From contig NZ_ML137196.1 of the NCBI RefSeq assembly GCF_004011805.1, positions 752,154 through 816,153 of the forward strand: DNA of 64,000 nucleotides, written 5' to 3'. A program made the position numbers and the translations under genes. The notes beneath the pieces are model-generated. The model worked only from the letters and a program-made list of their open reading frames with translations, had not been told where the DNA came from and made no database searches. The DNA comes from Piscinibacter defluvii (GTDB lineage Bacteria; Pseudomonadota; Gammaproteobacteria; Burkholderiales; Burkholderiaceae_C). Within the stretch, counting starts at the first letter, position 1. The number at the start of each line of letters is the position of its first letter. Shown in pieces: positions 1 through 13,217 of this stretch.

Positions 1-407
1 AACCCGAGGAAACGGTCCAGCTCGGCGCGGTAGGCGTCGCGCCGGACGGTCACTTCGCCGAGCAGTTCCTTGCCGCGCGCGCTGACCACCAGCGGCGTGA
101 GCTTCTCGTACAGGTCGTTGCCGAGCTTGCGGCTGGCGTCGATCTGGGCCAACTCGGCCTCGCGCTGGGCCCGGTCGTCGAAGAGGACGACATTGCGGGC
201 GAAGCGGGCCTGCTTGTTGATCTCTTCCTTGATGTCGCCGATCAGCTTGACCTTGACGTAGTAGTCGTCGGTCACGCGGTGGAGCGACTCGTTGATCTCG
301 CGCAGCGACAGCAGCCCGAGGGCGGCAACGGCCAGGAGCAAGGCGATCATGCCGCCGAAAGCCCATCCCAGACGGGGGCCGATGCGGAGTTGGTTCAGGA
401 CATTCAT
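1..407 (-). CDS. Methyl-accepting chemotaxis protein, N-terminal part (partial)
   Basis: The gene reads leftward and leaves the window after about 135 codons. The ATG at 407 opens MNVLNQLRIGPRLGWAFGGM, followed by a hydrophobic inner-membrane segment at about residues 17-36. After that comes a helical ligand-binding region with the REINESLHRVTDDYYVKV pattern of the four-helix-bundle MCP sensor (4HB_MCP). In this family the periplasmic bundle senses a small ligand and a cytoplasmic signalling domain, not visible here, controls CheA. The HAMP and methyl-accepting domains should lie to the left of position 1. A truncated gene cannot be excluded, because only the first third is seen. It follows ssb by about 170 bases and is probably transcribed separately. 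Confidence 0.85.
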   Translation of the reverse strand, partial: MNVLNQLRIGPRLGWAFGGMIALLLAVAALGLLSLREINESLHRVTDDYYVKVKLIGDIKEEINKQARFARNVVLFDDRAQREAELAQIDASRKLGNDLYEKLTPLVVSARGKELLGEVTVRRDAYRAELDRFLG

Positions 408-578
408 GGGGGTCGTCAGGAGGGGTCGTTGGCAGCGTGACTTTCGTCGCCGCCCCCGCCCGCTTGAGGACCCCCCGTCCGCGGCCGTGACGTATTGCAC
501 CGCGCCGCATGCACTCCGGCCGCAGCCGTGGCAGCGAAGGCCAGGCGGCCTGACTGCCAGGGACCGCCGGCAGGCGCG

Positions 579-1079
579 CTAGAACGGGATGTCGTCGTCC
601 ATGTTGTCGAAGCCCGTCGCGGGCTTCGCGGCCGCCGGCTTCTGCGGCGCCGGGCGGGCGGCGGCGGCCGGGCGGGCCGCCGGGCGGCTGCCGCCGCCGT
701 CGCCGTAGTCGTCGGCCTCGCCGCCGCCGCCGGCGCCCATGCCCTCGCGGCCGCCGAGCATCTGCATTTCCGTGGCGATGATCTCGGTCGTGTACTGGTC
801 CTTGCCTTCCTTGTCCTGCCACTTGCGGGTCTTCAGTCGGCCCTCGACGTAGACCGAGCGGCCCTTCTTCAGGTATTCACCCGCGATCTCGGCCAGTCGG
901 TCGTAGAACACCACGCGGTGCCACTCGGTCTCTTCCTGGCGCTCGCCGCTGTCCTTGTTCTTCCACTGCCGCGTGGTGGCGATGCTGACGTTGCACACGG
1001 CGTTGCCGTTGGGCGTGTAGCGCACCTCCGGATCGCGGCCCAGGTTGCCGATCAGGTGGACTTTGTTCAGTGAGGCCAT
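579..1079 (-). CDS. ssb: Single-stranded DNA-binding protein
   Basis: SSB coats single-stranded DNA during replication, repair and recombination and recruits partners through its C-terminal tip. The 166-residue product begins [20 protein letters not shown], the standard opening of bacterial SSB, which fixes the start at 1079 although the frame is open further upstream. Residues 1 to about 110 form the OB fold. A Gly/Ala/Pro/Arg-rich flexible linker follows, and the protein ends in the acidic tip MDDDIPF used to bind RecQ, RecO and exonucleases. A GGAG ribosome-binding site precedes the ATG. A GATAAT -10-like box lies about 40 bases upstream on the minus strand. No LexA box was seen. Confidence 0.97.
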   Translation of the reverse strand: MASLNKVHLIGNLGRDPEVRYTPNGNAVCNVSIATTRQWKNKDSGERQEETEWHRVVFYDRLAEIAGEYLKKGRSVYVEGRLKTRKWQDKEGKDQYTTEIIATEMQMLGGREGMGAGGGGEADDYGDGGGSRPAARPAAAARPAPQKPAAAKPATGFDNMDDDIPF

Positions 1080-1322
1080 GCTGCGCTCCGCGGTGAGACT
1101 CGGGTGGGATGGGGCCATTATCGCCGTCCGCCCGGGTGCGCTGCCGGCGCCGATGGGTGACCCTGAACGGTTCCCTCCTCGGTGGGGCCGCGCCGGCACG
1201 CATAGCGGCCACGTGACGAATGTCGCAGGGCTTGCGTATGCGCAAGATCCCGGGCGAGAGCCCTCGCCTTCGCGGTTAGAGTCTCAGGCAGTCCTGCAGT
1301 ACCGGAACCCCTGGAGATTCGC

Positions 1323-2000
1323 ATGTCATGCAAGTCTGTCGCCGCCGCAGCGGCCTGTCTGATCACCGCCGTCGGCCTCGTCGGCTGCGCCACCGAGTCG
1401 TCGCGCAGCCTGGCCGTCGCCAAGGTGGAAGCGGCGGCCACGCCGTACACCGGTGCTCGCATCCCGATCTCCGTAGGCAAGTTCGACAACCGTTCGAGCT
1501 TCATGCGCGGCGTCTTCACCGATGGCGTAGACCGCCTCGGCTCGCAGGCGAAGACGACGCTGATCGCGCACCTGCAGCAGTCGCAGCGCTTCGGGGTGCT
1601 GGACCGCGAGAACCTGTCCGAGACCAAGCAGGAGGCGCAGTTCCAGGCCCGCACCCAGGCCATCAAGGGGGCCGACTACGTCGTCACCGGGGACATCTCC
1701 GAGTTCGGCCGCAAGGACGTCGGCGACGTGCAGCTGTTCGGGATTCTGGGCCGCGGCAAGACGCAGGTGGCCTACGCCAAGGTGACGCTCAACGTCGTCA
1801 ATGCGCTGACCTCCGAGATCGTGTTCTCGGCCCGTGGCGCGGGCGAGTACGAGCTTTCCAACCGCGAGGTGGCCGGCTTCGGCGGCACCGCCGGCTACGA
1901 CGCCACGCTCAACGGGAAGGTGCTCGACCTGGCGATGCGCGAGGCGGTGAACAACCTCGTCAGCGGGCTCGACGCCGGCCAGTGGGGCCCACGCAAATGA
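1323..2000 (+). CDS. CsgG/HfaB-family lipoprotein
   Basis: The 225-residue product has a lipoprotein signal with lipobox LVGC (Cys22), so it should be attached to the outer membrane. The remainder matches the CsgG-like fold: an IPISVGKFDNRSSF strand near residue 48, DRENLSETKQEAQFQ, and GADYVVTGDISEFGRKDVG around residue 120. CsgG proteins form outer-membrane secretion pores for curli, but this short relative lacks curli neighbours and may instead be a structural or regulatory lipoprotein. It is the first gene of three. Its stop overlaps the next ATG by the four bases ATGA. The ATG at 1323 has a GGAG ribosome-binding site. Confidence 0.85.
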   Translation: MSCKSVAAAAACLITAVGLVGCATESSRSLAVAKVEAAATPYTGARIPISVGKFDNRSSFMRGVFTDGVDRLGSQAKTTLIAHLQQSQRFGVLDRENLSETKQEAQFQARTQAIKGADYVVTGDISEFGRKDVGDVQLFGILGRGKTQVAYAKVTLNVVNALTSEIVFSARGAGEYELSNREVAGFGGTAGYDATLNGKVLDLAMREAVNNLVSGLDAGQWGPRK

Positions 2001-2359
2001 GGGTGGCCCGACTCCTGGCCGCCGCCGCTGGCGGCCTGGTGCTGATCGGCTGCGCCGCGGCGCCCAAGCCGCTGTACCACTGGGAGGGTTACCAGCGTCA
2101 GGTCTACCAGTTCCTCAACGGCGAGATGTCGAACCCGAACGAGCAACTGATGTTGCTCGAGGCCCAGGCCGAGAAGGCGCGTGCGACCGGCGCCGCGCTG
2201 CCGCCGGGTTTTCGCGCGCATCTGGCCATGCTTCACATCCGACTGGGCCGGCACGACGAGGCGCGCCAGATGATCGAGGCGGAGAAGGCCGCGTTCCCGG
2301 AGTCGACGTCCTTCATGGACTTCGTGCTCAAGAGCATGGGCGGCGCGAAGCCCTCCTGA
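1997..2359 (+). CDS. DUF4810 lipoprotein
   Basis: This 120-residue lipoprotein has lipobox LIGC (Cys19), followed by the [15 protein letters not shown] motif typical of DUF4810. The body looks like short helical hairpins resembling a TPR (residues 45-110, with [21 protein letters not shown]). The start codon overlaps the stop of the CsgG-like gene, which implies translational coupling. DUF4810 proteins are known mainly from this three-gene arrangement, which is also present in Neisseria. Function is unproven. A periplasmic scaffold that links the CsgG-like and DUF799 partners is an inference. Confidence 0.85.
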   Translation: MRVARLLAAAAGGLVLIGCAAAPKPLYHWEGYQRQVYQFLNGEMSNPNEQLMLLEAQAEKARATGAALPPGFRAHLAMLHIRLGRHDEARQMIEAEKAAFPESTSFMDFVLKSMGGAKPS

Positions 2360-2370
2360 ACGAAACGAAC

Positions 2371-3039
2371 ATGACCAAGCTCCGCGCGCGGCCGGCCCGC
2401 CTGGCCGCCCTTCTCGCCCTGGCTGCACTGCTCGGGGCCTGTGCTGCCCCCGCCCCGTACGACTACACGGCGTTCCGGCAGGCGCGCCCGGCGTCCCTGC
2501 TGGTCCTGCCGCCGCTGAACGACTCGGCCGACGTCAAGGCCGTTGCCGGTGTGCTCGCCACGGCCACGGCCCCGCTGGCCGAAGCTGGCTACTACGTGCT
2601 GCCGGTCAGCATGGTCGACGAGACCTTCCGCCAGAACGGCATGACGACGCCACACGACATCCAGCAGGTCTCGACGGCGAAGCTGCGCGAGATCTTCGGT
2701 GCGGACGCCGCGGTCTACCTGCGCGTCAAGGACTACGGCACCCGCTACCTGGTCGTCGGCAGCGACACGCGCGTCACCGTCGAGGGGCGCATCGTCGATC
2801 TGCGCAGCGGCGCGCTGCTGTGGGAGGGCAGGGCCACCGCATCTTCGCAGGAGTCGAACAACAACAACCAGGGCGGGCTGGTCGGTCTGCTCGTCAAGGC
2901 GCTCGTGGAGCAGATCGTCGGCACCGTCACCGACGCCAGCTTCAACTACGCCGGCATCGCGAACCAGCGCCTCCTGGGTGCACCGGTGCGCAACGGCATC
3001 CTGTTCGGGCCGCGCTCGCCGCGCTACCAGAAGGACTGA
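2371..3039 (+). CDS. DUF799 (GNA1162-like) lipoprotein
   Basis: The 222-residue product has lipobox LGAC (Cys24). The body carries [19 protein letters not shown] and a mixed alpha/beta domain with [15 protein letters not shown] and [18 protein letters not shown]. This is the pattern of the DUF799 family, whose Neisseria member GNA1162 has a fold related to the LpoB/TolB-N/CsgG type. It lies 11 bases after the DUF4810 gene and is the third gene of the lipoprotein operon. A short Asn-rich stretch (SNNNNQGG, about residue 160) precedes a hydrophobic helix. A role in outer-membrane assembly or export is plausible but not shown by the sequence. Confidence 0.85.
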   Translation: MTKLRARPARLAALLALAALLGACAAPAPYDYTAFRQARPASLLVLPPLNDSADVKAVAGVLATATAPLAEAGYYVLPVSMVDETFRQNGMTTPHDIQQVSTAKLREIFGADAAVYLRVKDYGTRYLVVGSDTRVTVEGRIVDLRSGALLWEGRATASSQESNNNNQGGLVGLLVKALVEQIVGTVTDASFNYAGIANQRLLGAPVRNGILFGPRSPRYQKD

Positions 3040-3086
3040 GCGACCGGCGTCCCGTACCATCGCGGGGCTGTCATCCCGCCGCGAAT

Positions 3087-4946
<1,860 letters not shown>

Positions 4947-5330
4947 TCAGGGCGTGACCGTCAGCACCAGCTCGCGGCTGTCGGCGCGTTCGCCCCAGCC
5001 GTCGGTGGCGCGCGCGAACAGGCGCAGCGTGGTGCGGCCGTCGTCGGGCACGAGCACGTCCCATTCGTAGGGTGCGCTGAGGTCGCTGGCGACGAACACG
5101 GCACGATCGCCGTCGATGCGGTACAGCGCCACCTCGTCGATGCCGTTCTCGTCGGCCGCGGCCGCGACCACGCGCACCGTGCCGCCGGCCGGCACGCTGG
5201 TCACCGGCGCCGCGAGGTTGACCGAGGGCGGGCCGAAATCGTCGTCGCCCCAGCCCAGGTAGATCCCGCCGCCGCAGCCGGCCAGAACGGCGGTGGCGAG
5301 CAGGCTGGCGAGGGCATGGCGGCGACGCAT
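4947..5330 (-). CDS. Small lipoprotein with a bacterial Ig-like domain
   Basis: The 127-residue product has a lipoprotein signal (lipobox LAGC, Cys19). Residues 35-127 form a single beta-sandwich-like domain with PPSVNLAAP, ADENGIDEVALYRIDG and LRLFARATDGWGE. This is the pattern of Ig-like or cadherin-like extracellular domains, where a substitution such as DENGIDEV often marks metal-stabilised loops. It lies 23 bases downstream of the von Willebrand A lipoprotein and is almost certainly co-transcribed with it, so a shared envelope role is likely. No precise family assignment is possible by eye. Confidence 0.6.
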   Translation of the reverse strand: MRRRHALASLLATAVLAGCGGGIYLGWGDDDFGPPSVNLAAPVTSVPAGGTVRVVAAAADENGIDEVALYRIDGDRAVFVASDLSAPYEWDVLVPDDGRTTLRLFARATDGWGERADSRELVLTVTP

Positions 5331-5353
5331 GGCGCGATGCTACGCCGCCCCGC

Positions 5354-6805
5354 TCAGCGCCGTGCGAGCCGGGTGATCTCCTCGCCGACCAGGCGCACGA
5401 TCAGCCGGTCCAGCGTCTGCACCGAGTAGCCGCGCACGTCGTGCGGCGTCTGCGTGCCGGGGCCGCTGCCGGGGTCGTCGGCGTCGCGGTAGGTGAGGAA
5501 CACGAAGCGGCCGCCGGTGTACTGCGCGAGCTGGCGGAACACGTACTCGCCGGCCTCGTCCAGCCCGCTCGCGCCGACGGCGAACAGCTTGATGCCCTTG
5601 GCGAGCGCGGCCTGCATGTCCTCGTCGTATTGCGGCCCGCCGTAGTCCAGGTGCGGCGGTGCGTCGCCGACCAGCACGACCAGGCGCACCGCGTCGCGCC
5701 GCCAGGCGAGGCCGTGCACGGCCTCGTGCAGCGCCTCGTTGAGCGCCTCGGGCGTGTCGCCCCCGCCGCCGGCCTGCACGCGGCCGAGCAGCGACTGGAA
5801 GGCACCGAGGTCGTCGGTGAAGTCGTGGGTCCGGGTCAGGAAGGCGTCGCCGCGGTCGCGGTAGGCCACCAGGCCCCAGCAGGTGTCGGGCTGGCCGGGC
5901 AGCTGGCCGATCTGCTGCGCGATGGAACGCATCGAGGCCTTCAGCTTGGCGATCTCGTCGCCCATCGAGCCGGTGGCGTCGACCAGGAAGACGAGGTCCA
6001 GGCGCGGGCGCGCCGACGCCGGCACGCTGTCCAGGCGCAGCTGCAGCGCGGCGCGGTCGTCGCGCCGCAGCGTGGCGCGCGCCGTGGTGCCGCCGTGGCG
6101 CACCGCCACGCCCAGGGGGCGCCCGTGCTCGGCACCGACCGCGCGCGGGTGCAGCCACACGCGCCCGGCCGCATCGGTGCGGGCCCAGATCAGCGGCTCG
6201 CGCCGGCCGGGGCGCTGCACCGCGACCTCGGCATCGTGCAGCGGCCGGCCCGCGGCATCGAGCACCTCGAGCAGATGGCGCTCGGAGACATCGCGCTCGT
6301 GCACCGGCAGGCCGGGGTGCCGGCCGAGGTAGGCGAGGTACTCGCCGAAGTCGGCGTTGTCGTCGACCATGCCGGCGGTGACCGTCTCGCGCGGCCGCGG
6401 CGGGCGGCGCGGCATCGGCGGCTCGGGCCAGACCGGGCCCTGGCGCGCCGCATCGGCCGAGGGCGCGGCGGCGGGGGCGGCCTCGCGGCGCGACGAGAGC
6501 GCCCCCAGCGCGGCGCCCGAACGTTCCTCGGACTTCTCCATCGGCACCGGCTCCGGCCAGGGCCGACCGCGACCGCGCGGGCCGCCGCCCGGCACCTCGC
6601 GCGTGTCGGGCGCGCGGCGGCAGTCGCGCGCGCTCGGCGGCTCGAAGGGCGGCGGGCCGTCGTCCACCGGCGGCTGTTCCTGCCAGACCGGCGGCCAGCG
6701 GTCGTTGGCGGCGGCATGGGCCGCGGGTTCGGGCCAGCCCGCGCTGCAGGCGGCCAGCAGGGCGGACAGCGCCAGCGCGGGGGCGGCGAGGCGGGGGACT
6801 CTCAT
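5354..6805 (-). CDS. von Willebrand factor type A domain lipoprotein
   Basis: The 483-residue protein starts MRVPRLAAPALALSALLAAC, with lipobox LAAC (Cys20). Residues 21 to about 165 are Pro/Arg-rich and low in complexity. About 185-265 look like a beta-sandwich, and about 270-465 form a vWA domain with a MIDAS-type motif VDATGSMGDEI (Asp276), followed by LVAYRDRGD, GGGGDTPEALNEAL and VVLVGDAPPH. vWA domains bind protein partners or metal. A GGAG site precedes the ATG at 6805, and the upstream in-frame extension has no support. The gene is divergent from an ECF sigma factor and is followed by an Ig-like lipoprotein. It is not YfbK, because the DUF3520 tail is absent. Confidence 0.75.
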   Translation of the reverse strand: MRVPRLAAPALALSALLAACSAGWPEPAAHAAANDRWPPVWQEQPPVDDGPPPFEPPSARDCRRAPDTREVPGGGPRGRGRPWPEPVPMEKSEERSGAALGALSSRREAAPAAAPSADAARQGPVWPEPPMPRRPPRPRETVTAGMVDDNADFGEYLAYLGRHPGLPVHERDVSERHLLEVLDAAGRPLHDAEVAVQRPGRREPLIWARTDAAGRVWLHPRAVGAEHGRPLGVAVRHGGTTARATLRRDDRAALQLRLDSVPASARPRLDLVFLVDATGSMGDEIAKLKASMRSIAQQIGQLPGQPDTCWGLVAYRDRGDAFLTRTHDFTDDLGAFQSLLGRVQAGGGGDTPEALNEALHEAVHGLAWRRDAVRLVVLVGDAPPHLDYGGPQYDEDMQAALAKGIKLFAVGASGLDEAGEYVFRQLAQYTGGRFVFLTYRDADDPGSGPGTQTPHDVRGYSVQTLDRLIVRLVGEEITRLARR

Positions 6806-6848
6806 CGTGGGCTCCGTCGTCGAGGGGTGACGAAGCGCTGATACGTGC

Positions 6849-6872
6849 GGAACCGGCGACCGGGGTGAGGTC
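6849..6872 (+). promoter_or_regulatory. Candidate ECF-type promoter for the sigma-factor gene
   Basis: GGAACC at 6849-6854 and GTC at 6870-6872 are 16 bases apart when counted from GGAAC. This matches the usual -35 GGAAC and -10 GTC arrangement of ECF sigma promoters and suggests autoregulation. The element lies about 65 bases before the chosen ATG. It is short, so chance cannot be excluded in GC-rich sequence. Confidence 0.4.
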
Positions 6873-6887
6873 GCCGTGTCACCCCGG
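6860..6887. repeat. 9-bp perfect inverted repeat
   Basis: CCGGGGTGA at 6860-6868 and TCACCCCGG at 6879-6887 are perfect inverted copies separated by 10 bases. They overlap the candidate ECF -10 region in the divergent space between the vWA lipoprotein and sigma-factor genes. A regulator-binding operator or an RNA hairpin are both possible. Confidence 0.6.
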
Positions 6888-6896
6888 CGGGCACCC

Positions 6897-6920
6897 TGAT
6901 CCGTATCAGTGTGCGGATCA
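6897..6920. repeat. 7-bp perfect inverted repeat
   Basis: TGATCCG at 6897-6903 and CGGATCA at 6914-6920 are perfect inverted copies, again with a 10-base spacer, 9 bases after the previous inverted repeat. It would sit in the 5' leader of the sigma-factor mRNA, just before the chosen start at 6938. Confidence 0.55.
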
Positions 6921-6937
6921 GGCAGACTTGCGCCCCG

Positions 6938-7564
6938 ATGAACTCCACGCCCGCCCCCGACGACGACCAGCTGATGGCGGCCTACGCCGCCGGCGAGGCC
7001 GCGGCGTTCGAGCAGCTCTACGAGCGGCACCGCCAGGGGCTGTACCGCTTCGTGCGGCGCCTGCTGGGCAGCGCGCATGCCGGCCAGGTGGACGAGCTGT
7101 TCCAGGACACCTGGCTGCGTGTGGTGCAGGCACGCGACCGCTGGCAGCCGCAGGGCGCGAGCTTCCGCACCTGGCTCTACACGCTGGCGCACCACCGCGC
7201 GGTCGACCTGCTGCGGCGCAGCGGGCGCGAGGTCGCGCTCGACGCCTTCGAGGGCGAGGACGGCGAACCCTGGCAGCCCGAGGCCGCCGCCTGGCAGCAC
7301 TGGCCCGCGCCTGCCAGCGGCACGCTGCAGGGCGACGAGCTGGCGTTCTGGCGCCGTGCGGGCGAGCGGCTGCTGCAGTGCCTGGACCAGCTGCCGCTGG
7401 CGCAGCGCAGCGCCTTCCTGCTGCACCATGACGACGGCCTGTCGCTGCCCGACGTGGCGCGTGCGCTCGAGGTCGGCTTCGAGACCGCCAAGACCCGGCT
7501 GCGCTACGCGATGAGCAAGCTGCGCGGCTGCATGGGCGCCTACCTGGCCCCGGATCCGAAATGA
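6938..7564 (+). CDS. ECF-family RNA polymerase sigma factor
   Basis: The 208-residue protein has sigma region 2 at about residues 14-90 ([55 protein letters not shown]). Region 4 is at about 140-200 ([37 protein letters not shown]). Region 3 is absent, as in ECF factors. The ATG at 6938 was chosen because homology starts with [12 protein letters not shown]; a GTG at 6911 would add nine residues. The stop overlaps the ATG of the next gene (ATGA), the usual coupling of an ECF factor to its regulator. It is divergent from the vWA lipoprotein gene, a likely target of its regulation. Confidence 0.93.
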   Translation: MNSTPAPDDDQLMAAYAAGEAAAFEQLYERHRQGLYRFVRRLLGSAHAGQVDELFQDTWLRVVQARDRWQPQGASFRTWLYTLAHHRAVDLLRRSGREVALDAFEGEDGEPWQPEAAAWQHWPAPASGTLQGDELAFWRRAGERLLQCLDQLPLAQRSAFLLHHDDGLSLPDVARALEVGFETAKTRLRYAMSKLRGCMGAYLAPDPK

Positions 7565-8658
7565 CCGGCACCGACGACCCGCTCCCGCCCGACCCGTGGC
7601 TGCGCGAGGCGCTGCGCCACGCGCCCGACGCCGCCGACTGGCCGCCGGCCAAGCTCGACGACCACATCCTGCGCATGGGCCGCGCCGCGGTCGCGCCGCG
7701 CCCGGCACCCACCCCGCCGGCCCCGCCGAGCCTGGGCGAACGGCTGCTGGCGGCCTGGGACTGGCTCGCGCGCCCGCCGGTGGCCGCCGGCTTCGCGAGC
7801 CTGCTGGTGGCCACCGTGGTCGGGGTGATGTGGTGGGACCGGCCGCTGCAGGAGACGCTGCCGCCGCGCGAATCGGCGCCCACGGCCACCGCCGCCGCCG
7901 AGGCCGACACCGTGCCCGCGCCGACACCGGCGCCGGCCCCCGCCATCGTGTCGCGCGGCGCACCCGAATCGCCGCCCGCACCCGCAGCGCGCCCACCCGA
8001 GCCGAAGGAGACGGCGCGCAAGGCGGCCGCGCCCGAACCGCCGGTGCCGGCCGCGCCGCCGCCGGGCGCGAGGCCGGAACCGGCACGTGAGCTGGCCGCC
8101 GAGCGCGCATCGCGCGAGAAGACAGAGAAGGCCGAGAAGGCCGAGCGGACCCTGGATGCGGAGGCCACGAACCGGAGCCTGCTCGAGCGGCGTGCCGACG
8201 CGGCGGCGCCGGCGCAGCCGGCCCTGTCCGCCGCGCCGCCGGCGGCCTCGGCCCTCGGCGCCGCGCCGTCCGGGCTCGTGGGCGGCCTGCGTGCCCGCGC
8301 CGCGGTCGGCACGATCGAGACGCCGTCTCTCAGCAACCTGCGCTTCGAGATCAAGCCGCGGGCGCAGGCCTGGACCTGGCAGCGCGACGGCGGCGCCGAA
8401 CGCCCGATGGACGACGCGATGCAGGACTGGATCGCGCTGGCCGACCGCACGGCGCGGCCGCACTGGAACCCCGGCCCGGCCGCCGGCGAGGGCGCCACGA
8501 CGACGCTGCGCTTCCTGCGCGACGGCAACCTCAAGGCCACCCTGCGCATCGGCCCGAAGGGCCTGCGGCTGGACCGCTTCGGCAAGACCGAATCCGCCGA
8601 GCTCTCCAGCGCGCAGACCGCGACGCTCGCCAGCGCGCTCGACGCCCTGGGCCCCTGA
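7561..8658 (+). CDS. Proline-rich single-pass membrane protein, probable regulator of the preceding sigma factor
   Basis: This 365-residue protein is translationally coupled to the ECF sigma gene. Residues 1-45 are helical and charged ([28 protein letters not shown]), as in anti-sigma domains. One membrane segment spans about residues 78-94. It is followed by a long Pro/Ala-rich periplasmic spacer (95-240) with a Glu/Lys-rich charged stretch ([18 protein letters not shown]). A compact C-terminal domain covers about 270-365 ([45 protein letters not shown]). The layout is that of a membrane anti-sigma or sensor, but no named family is evident and no HXXXCXXC zinc motif is present. Function is inferred from position. 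Confidence 0.7.
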   Translation: MTGTDDPLPPDPWLREALRHAPDAADWPPAKLDDHILRMGRAAVAPRPAPTPPAPPSLGERLLAAWDWLARPPVAAGFASLLVATVVGVMWWDRPLQETLPPRESAPTATAAAEADTVPAPTPAPAPAIVSRGAPESPPAPAARPPEPKETARKAAAPEPPVPAAPPPGARPEPARELAAERASREKTEKAEKAERTLDAEATNRSLLERRADAAAPAQPALSAAPPAASALGAAPSGLVGGLRARAAVGTIETPSLSNLRFEIKPRAQAWTWQRDGGAERPMDDAMQDWIALADRTARPHWNPGPAAGEGATTTLRFLRDGNLKATLRIGPKGLRLDRFGKTESAELSSAQTATLASALDALGP

Positions 8659-8710
8659 TCGCGCGCCGGGCCGCGTGGCTATCATGGGCGGTTTGCGCCC
8701 AGCGTCACCG

Positions 8711-11608
<2,898 letters not shown>

Positions 11609-11668
11609 GGTCATGGCCGCGCTCGCTAGACTGCGCCCCATTCCAACCAGGACACGCAGGAGACGGCG

Positions 11669-12274
11669 ATGGGTCTGACGGTCGACTACTACTTCGCGCC
11701 CAATTCGCCGTGGACCTACCTGGGCCACGAACGCTTCGCCGAGATCGCGAAGGCGGCCGGCGCGGCGATCAACGTGCTGCCGGTGGATCTCGGCGGCAAG
11801 GTGTTCCCGGTCTCCGGCGGGCTGCCCCTGGCCAAGCGCGCGCCGCAGCGCCAGGCCTACCGCCTGCTCGAGCTGCGGCGCTTCAGCGAGTTCCTCGGCC
11901 GGCCGATCGTGCTGCAGCCGAAGTACTTCCCGGTCTCCGCCGACGACGCGGCCAAGCTGATCATCGCGGTCGACCTGGCCGACGGGAGCGATGCCGCAAT
12001 GCGTCTGACCGGCCGCATCCTGCGCGGCGTGTGGGTCGACGAACGCAACATCGCCGACGCCCGGGAGCTGGCCGCGATGCTGGCCGAGGAGGGCCTGGAC
12101 GCGCGCCGTCTCGACGAATCGATGTCGCAGGCCGTGCACGAGCGCTACGAGGCCGACAGCCAGCGCGCCATCGACGCCGGCGTGTTCGGCGCGCCGAGCT
12201 ACGTGGTCGACGGCGAGCTGTTCTGGGGGCAGGACCGGCTGGACTTCCTCCAGCGCCGGCTCGCCCGGGGCTGA
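11669..12274 (+). CDS. 2-hydroxychromene-2-carboxylate isomerase family protein (DsbA-like thioredoxin fold)
   Basis: The 201-residue protein matches the kappa-GST/HCCA isomerase group. It has [19 protein letters not shown], with the catalytic Ser13 position, a helical insertion, and the C-terminal [25 protein letters not shown] block, which is characteristic of the family. The best-known members isomerise 2-hydroxychromene-2-carboxylate in naphthalene breakdown with glutathione. No aromatic-degradation genes lie nearby, so the substrate here is unknown and a general glutathione-dependent role is possible. A strong AGGAGA ribosome-binding site precedes the ATG. Confidence 0.88.
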   Translation: MGLTVDYYFAPNSPWTYLGHERFAEIAKAAGAAINVLPVDLGGKVFPVSGGLPLAKRAPQRQAYRLLELRRFSEFLGRPIVLQPKYFPVSADDAAKLIIAVDLADGSDAAMRLTGRILRGVWVDERNIADARELAAMLAEEGLDARRLDESMSQAVHERYEADSQRAIDAGVFGAPSYVVDGELFWGQDRLDFLQRRLARG

Positions 12275-12279
12275 GCGCG

Positions 12280-13149
12280 ATGCGCCGCCGCGTCGTCGCC
12301 ACGCTGCTGCTCGCGCTGGCCGGCGCGGCCGGCGCCCAGACCTACACCGGCCCGATCTTCGACGCCCACCTGCACTACAACGACGAGGCGTGGCAGGCCG
12401 AGCACACGTTGCCCGACGTGATCGGCCGGCTGCAGAGGAGCGGCGTGCGCGCGGTGATCGCCAACAGCCGGCCGAACGACGGCACGAAGACGCTCGCCGC
12501 GGCGCGCGAGCAGACCCGCGCCGCCGGCATCACCGTGGTGCCCTTCGTGCGCCTGTACCGCAACCGCGCCGACTACACCGGCTGGTTCGCCGACGAGAGC
12601 ATCCACACGATGGTGCTGTCCGAGCTGGCGGCCGGCACGGCCACCGGCCCCTACCGCGGGCTGGGCGAGTTCCACCTCTACGACAGCGCCAACGCCAACG
12701 GCCCGGTGGCCGCGAAGCTGATGCAGCTGGCGCAGGAGCGCAACCTTGCCGTGCTGGCGCACGTGGACGACACGGCGATCGACCTGCTGATGGCGCACGC
12801 CCCACGCGCCCGGCTGATCTGGGCCCACACCGGCATCGGCGGCGCCAGCGTCGAGCGGGTGCACGCACTGCTGCAGAAGTACCCTGCGCTGATGGGCGAA
12901 CTCTCCTACCGCCCGGGCCTGACCGGCGCCGGCGGCGCGCTGAGCGCGGAATGGAAGGCGCTGCTGACGGCCTTTCCCGAGCGCTTCCTGCTCGGCTCGG
13001 ACACCTGGATCAACGCGCGCTGGGCCGGCTACGAGGGCCTGATGGCCGATGCGCGGCGCTGGCTGGCCGACCTGCCGGCGCCGGTGGCGCGGCGCATCGC
13101 CTGGGAGAACGGGGCGCGGCTGTTCGGGCTGCCCCTGACCGTCGATTGA
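12280..13149 (+). CDS. Secreted amidohydrolase (PF04909-like TIM barrel)
   Basis: The 289-residue product has a signal peptide with likely cleavage after Ala19 (AGA-QT). The metal-site motif FDAHLHYND follows (His30, His32), then AHVDD, an IWAHTGIGG His (His183), and [12 protein letters not shown] with the late Asp (Asp241). These match the amidohydrolase-2 group, whose members hydrolyse or decarboxylate carboxylic substrates with one metal. Export to the periplasm is less usual for the group. The ATG sits 5 bases after the isomerase stop, so the two are probably one transcript. The substrate cannot be inferred. Confidence 0.8.
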   Translation: MRRRVVATLLLALAGAAGAQTYTGPIFDAHLHYNDEAWQAEHTLPDVIGRLQRSGVRAVIANSRPNDGTKTLAAAREQTRAAGITVVPFVRLYRNRADYTGWFADESIHTMVLSELAAGTATGPYRGLGEFHLYDSANANGPVAAKLMQLAQERNLAVLAHVDDTAIDLLMAHAPRARLIWAHTGIGGASVERVHALLQKYPALMGELSYRPGLTGAGGALSAEWKALLTAFPERFLLGSDTWINARWAGYEGLMADARRWLADLPAPVARRIAWENGARLFGLPLTVD

Positions 13150-13155
13150 GGCCGG

Positions 13156-13184
13156 AATTAAAAAAGCCGGTGCGAAGCACCGGC
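13156..13184 (-). terminator. Rho-independent terminator of the SWIB gene
   Basis: GCCGGTGC at 13166-13173 pairs with GCACCGGC at 13177-13184 around a 3-base loop. On the minus strand it is followed by six T residues (13165-13160). This is a textbook terminator for the leftward SWIB gene ending at 13218. The same hairpin can also limit readthrough from the rightward amidohydrolase. Confidence 0.85.
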
Positions 13185-13217
13185 TCTTGCGTCGCTGCGG
13201 CCCCAGGCCGCGGCGCA

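Noticed and set aside
408-578. Sigma-28 flagellar promoter for the chemoreceptor (TCAAG then GCGACGAA)
   Set aside because: Spacing is shorter than the consensus and the -10 match is weak.
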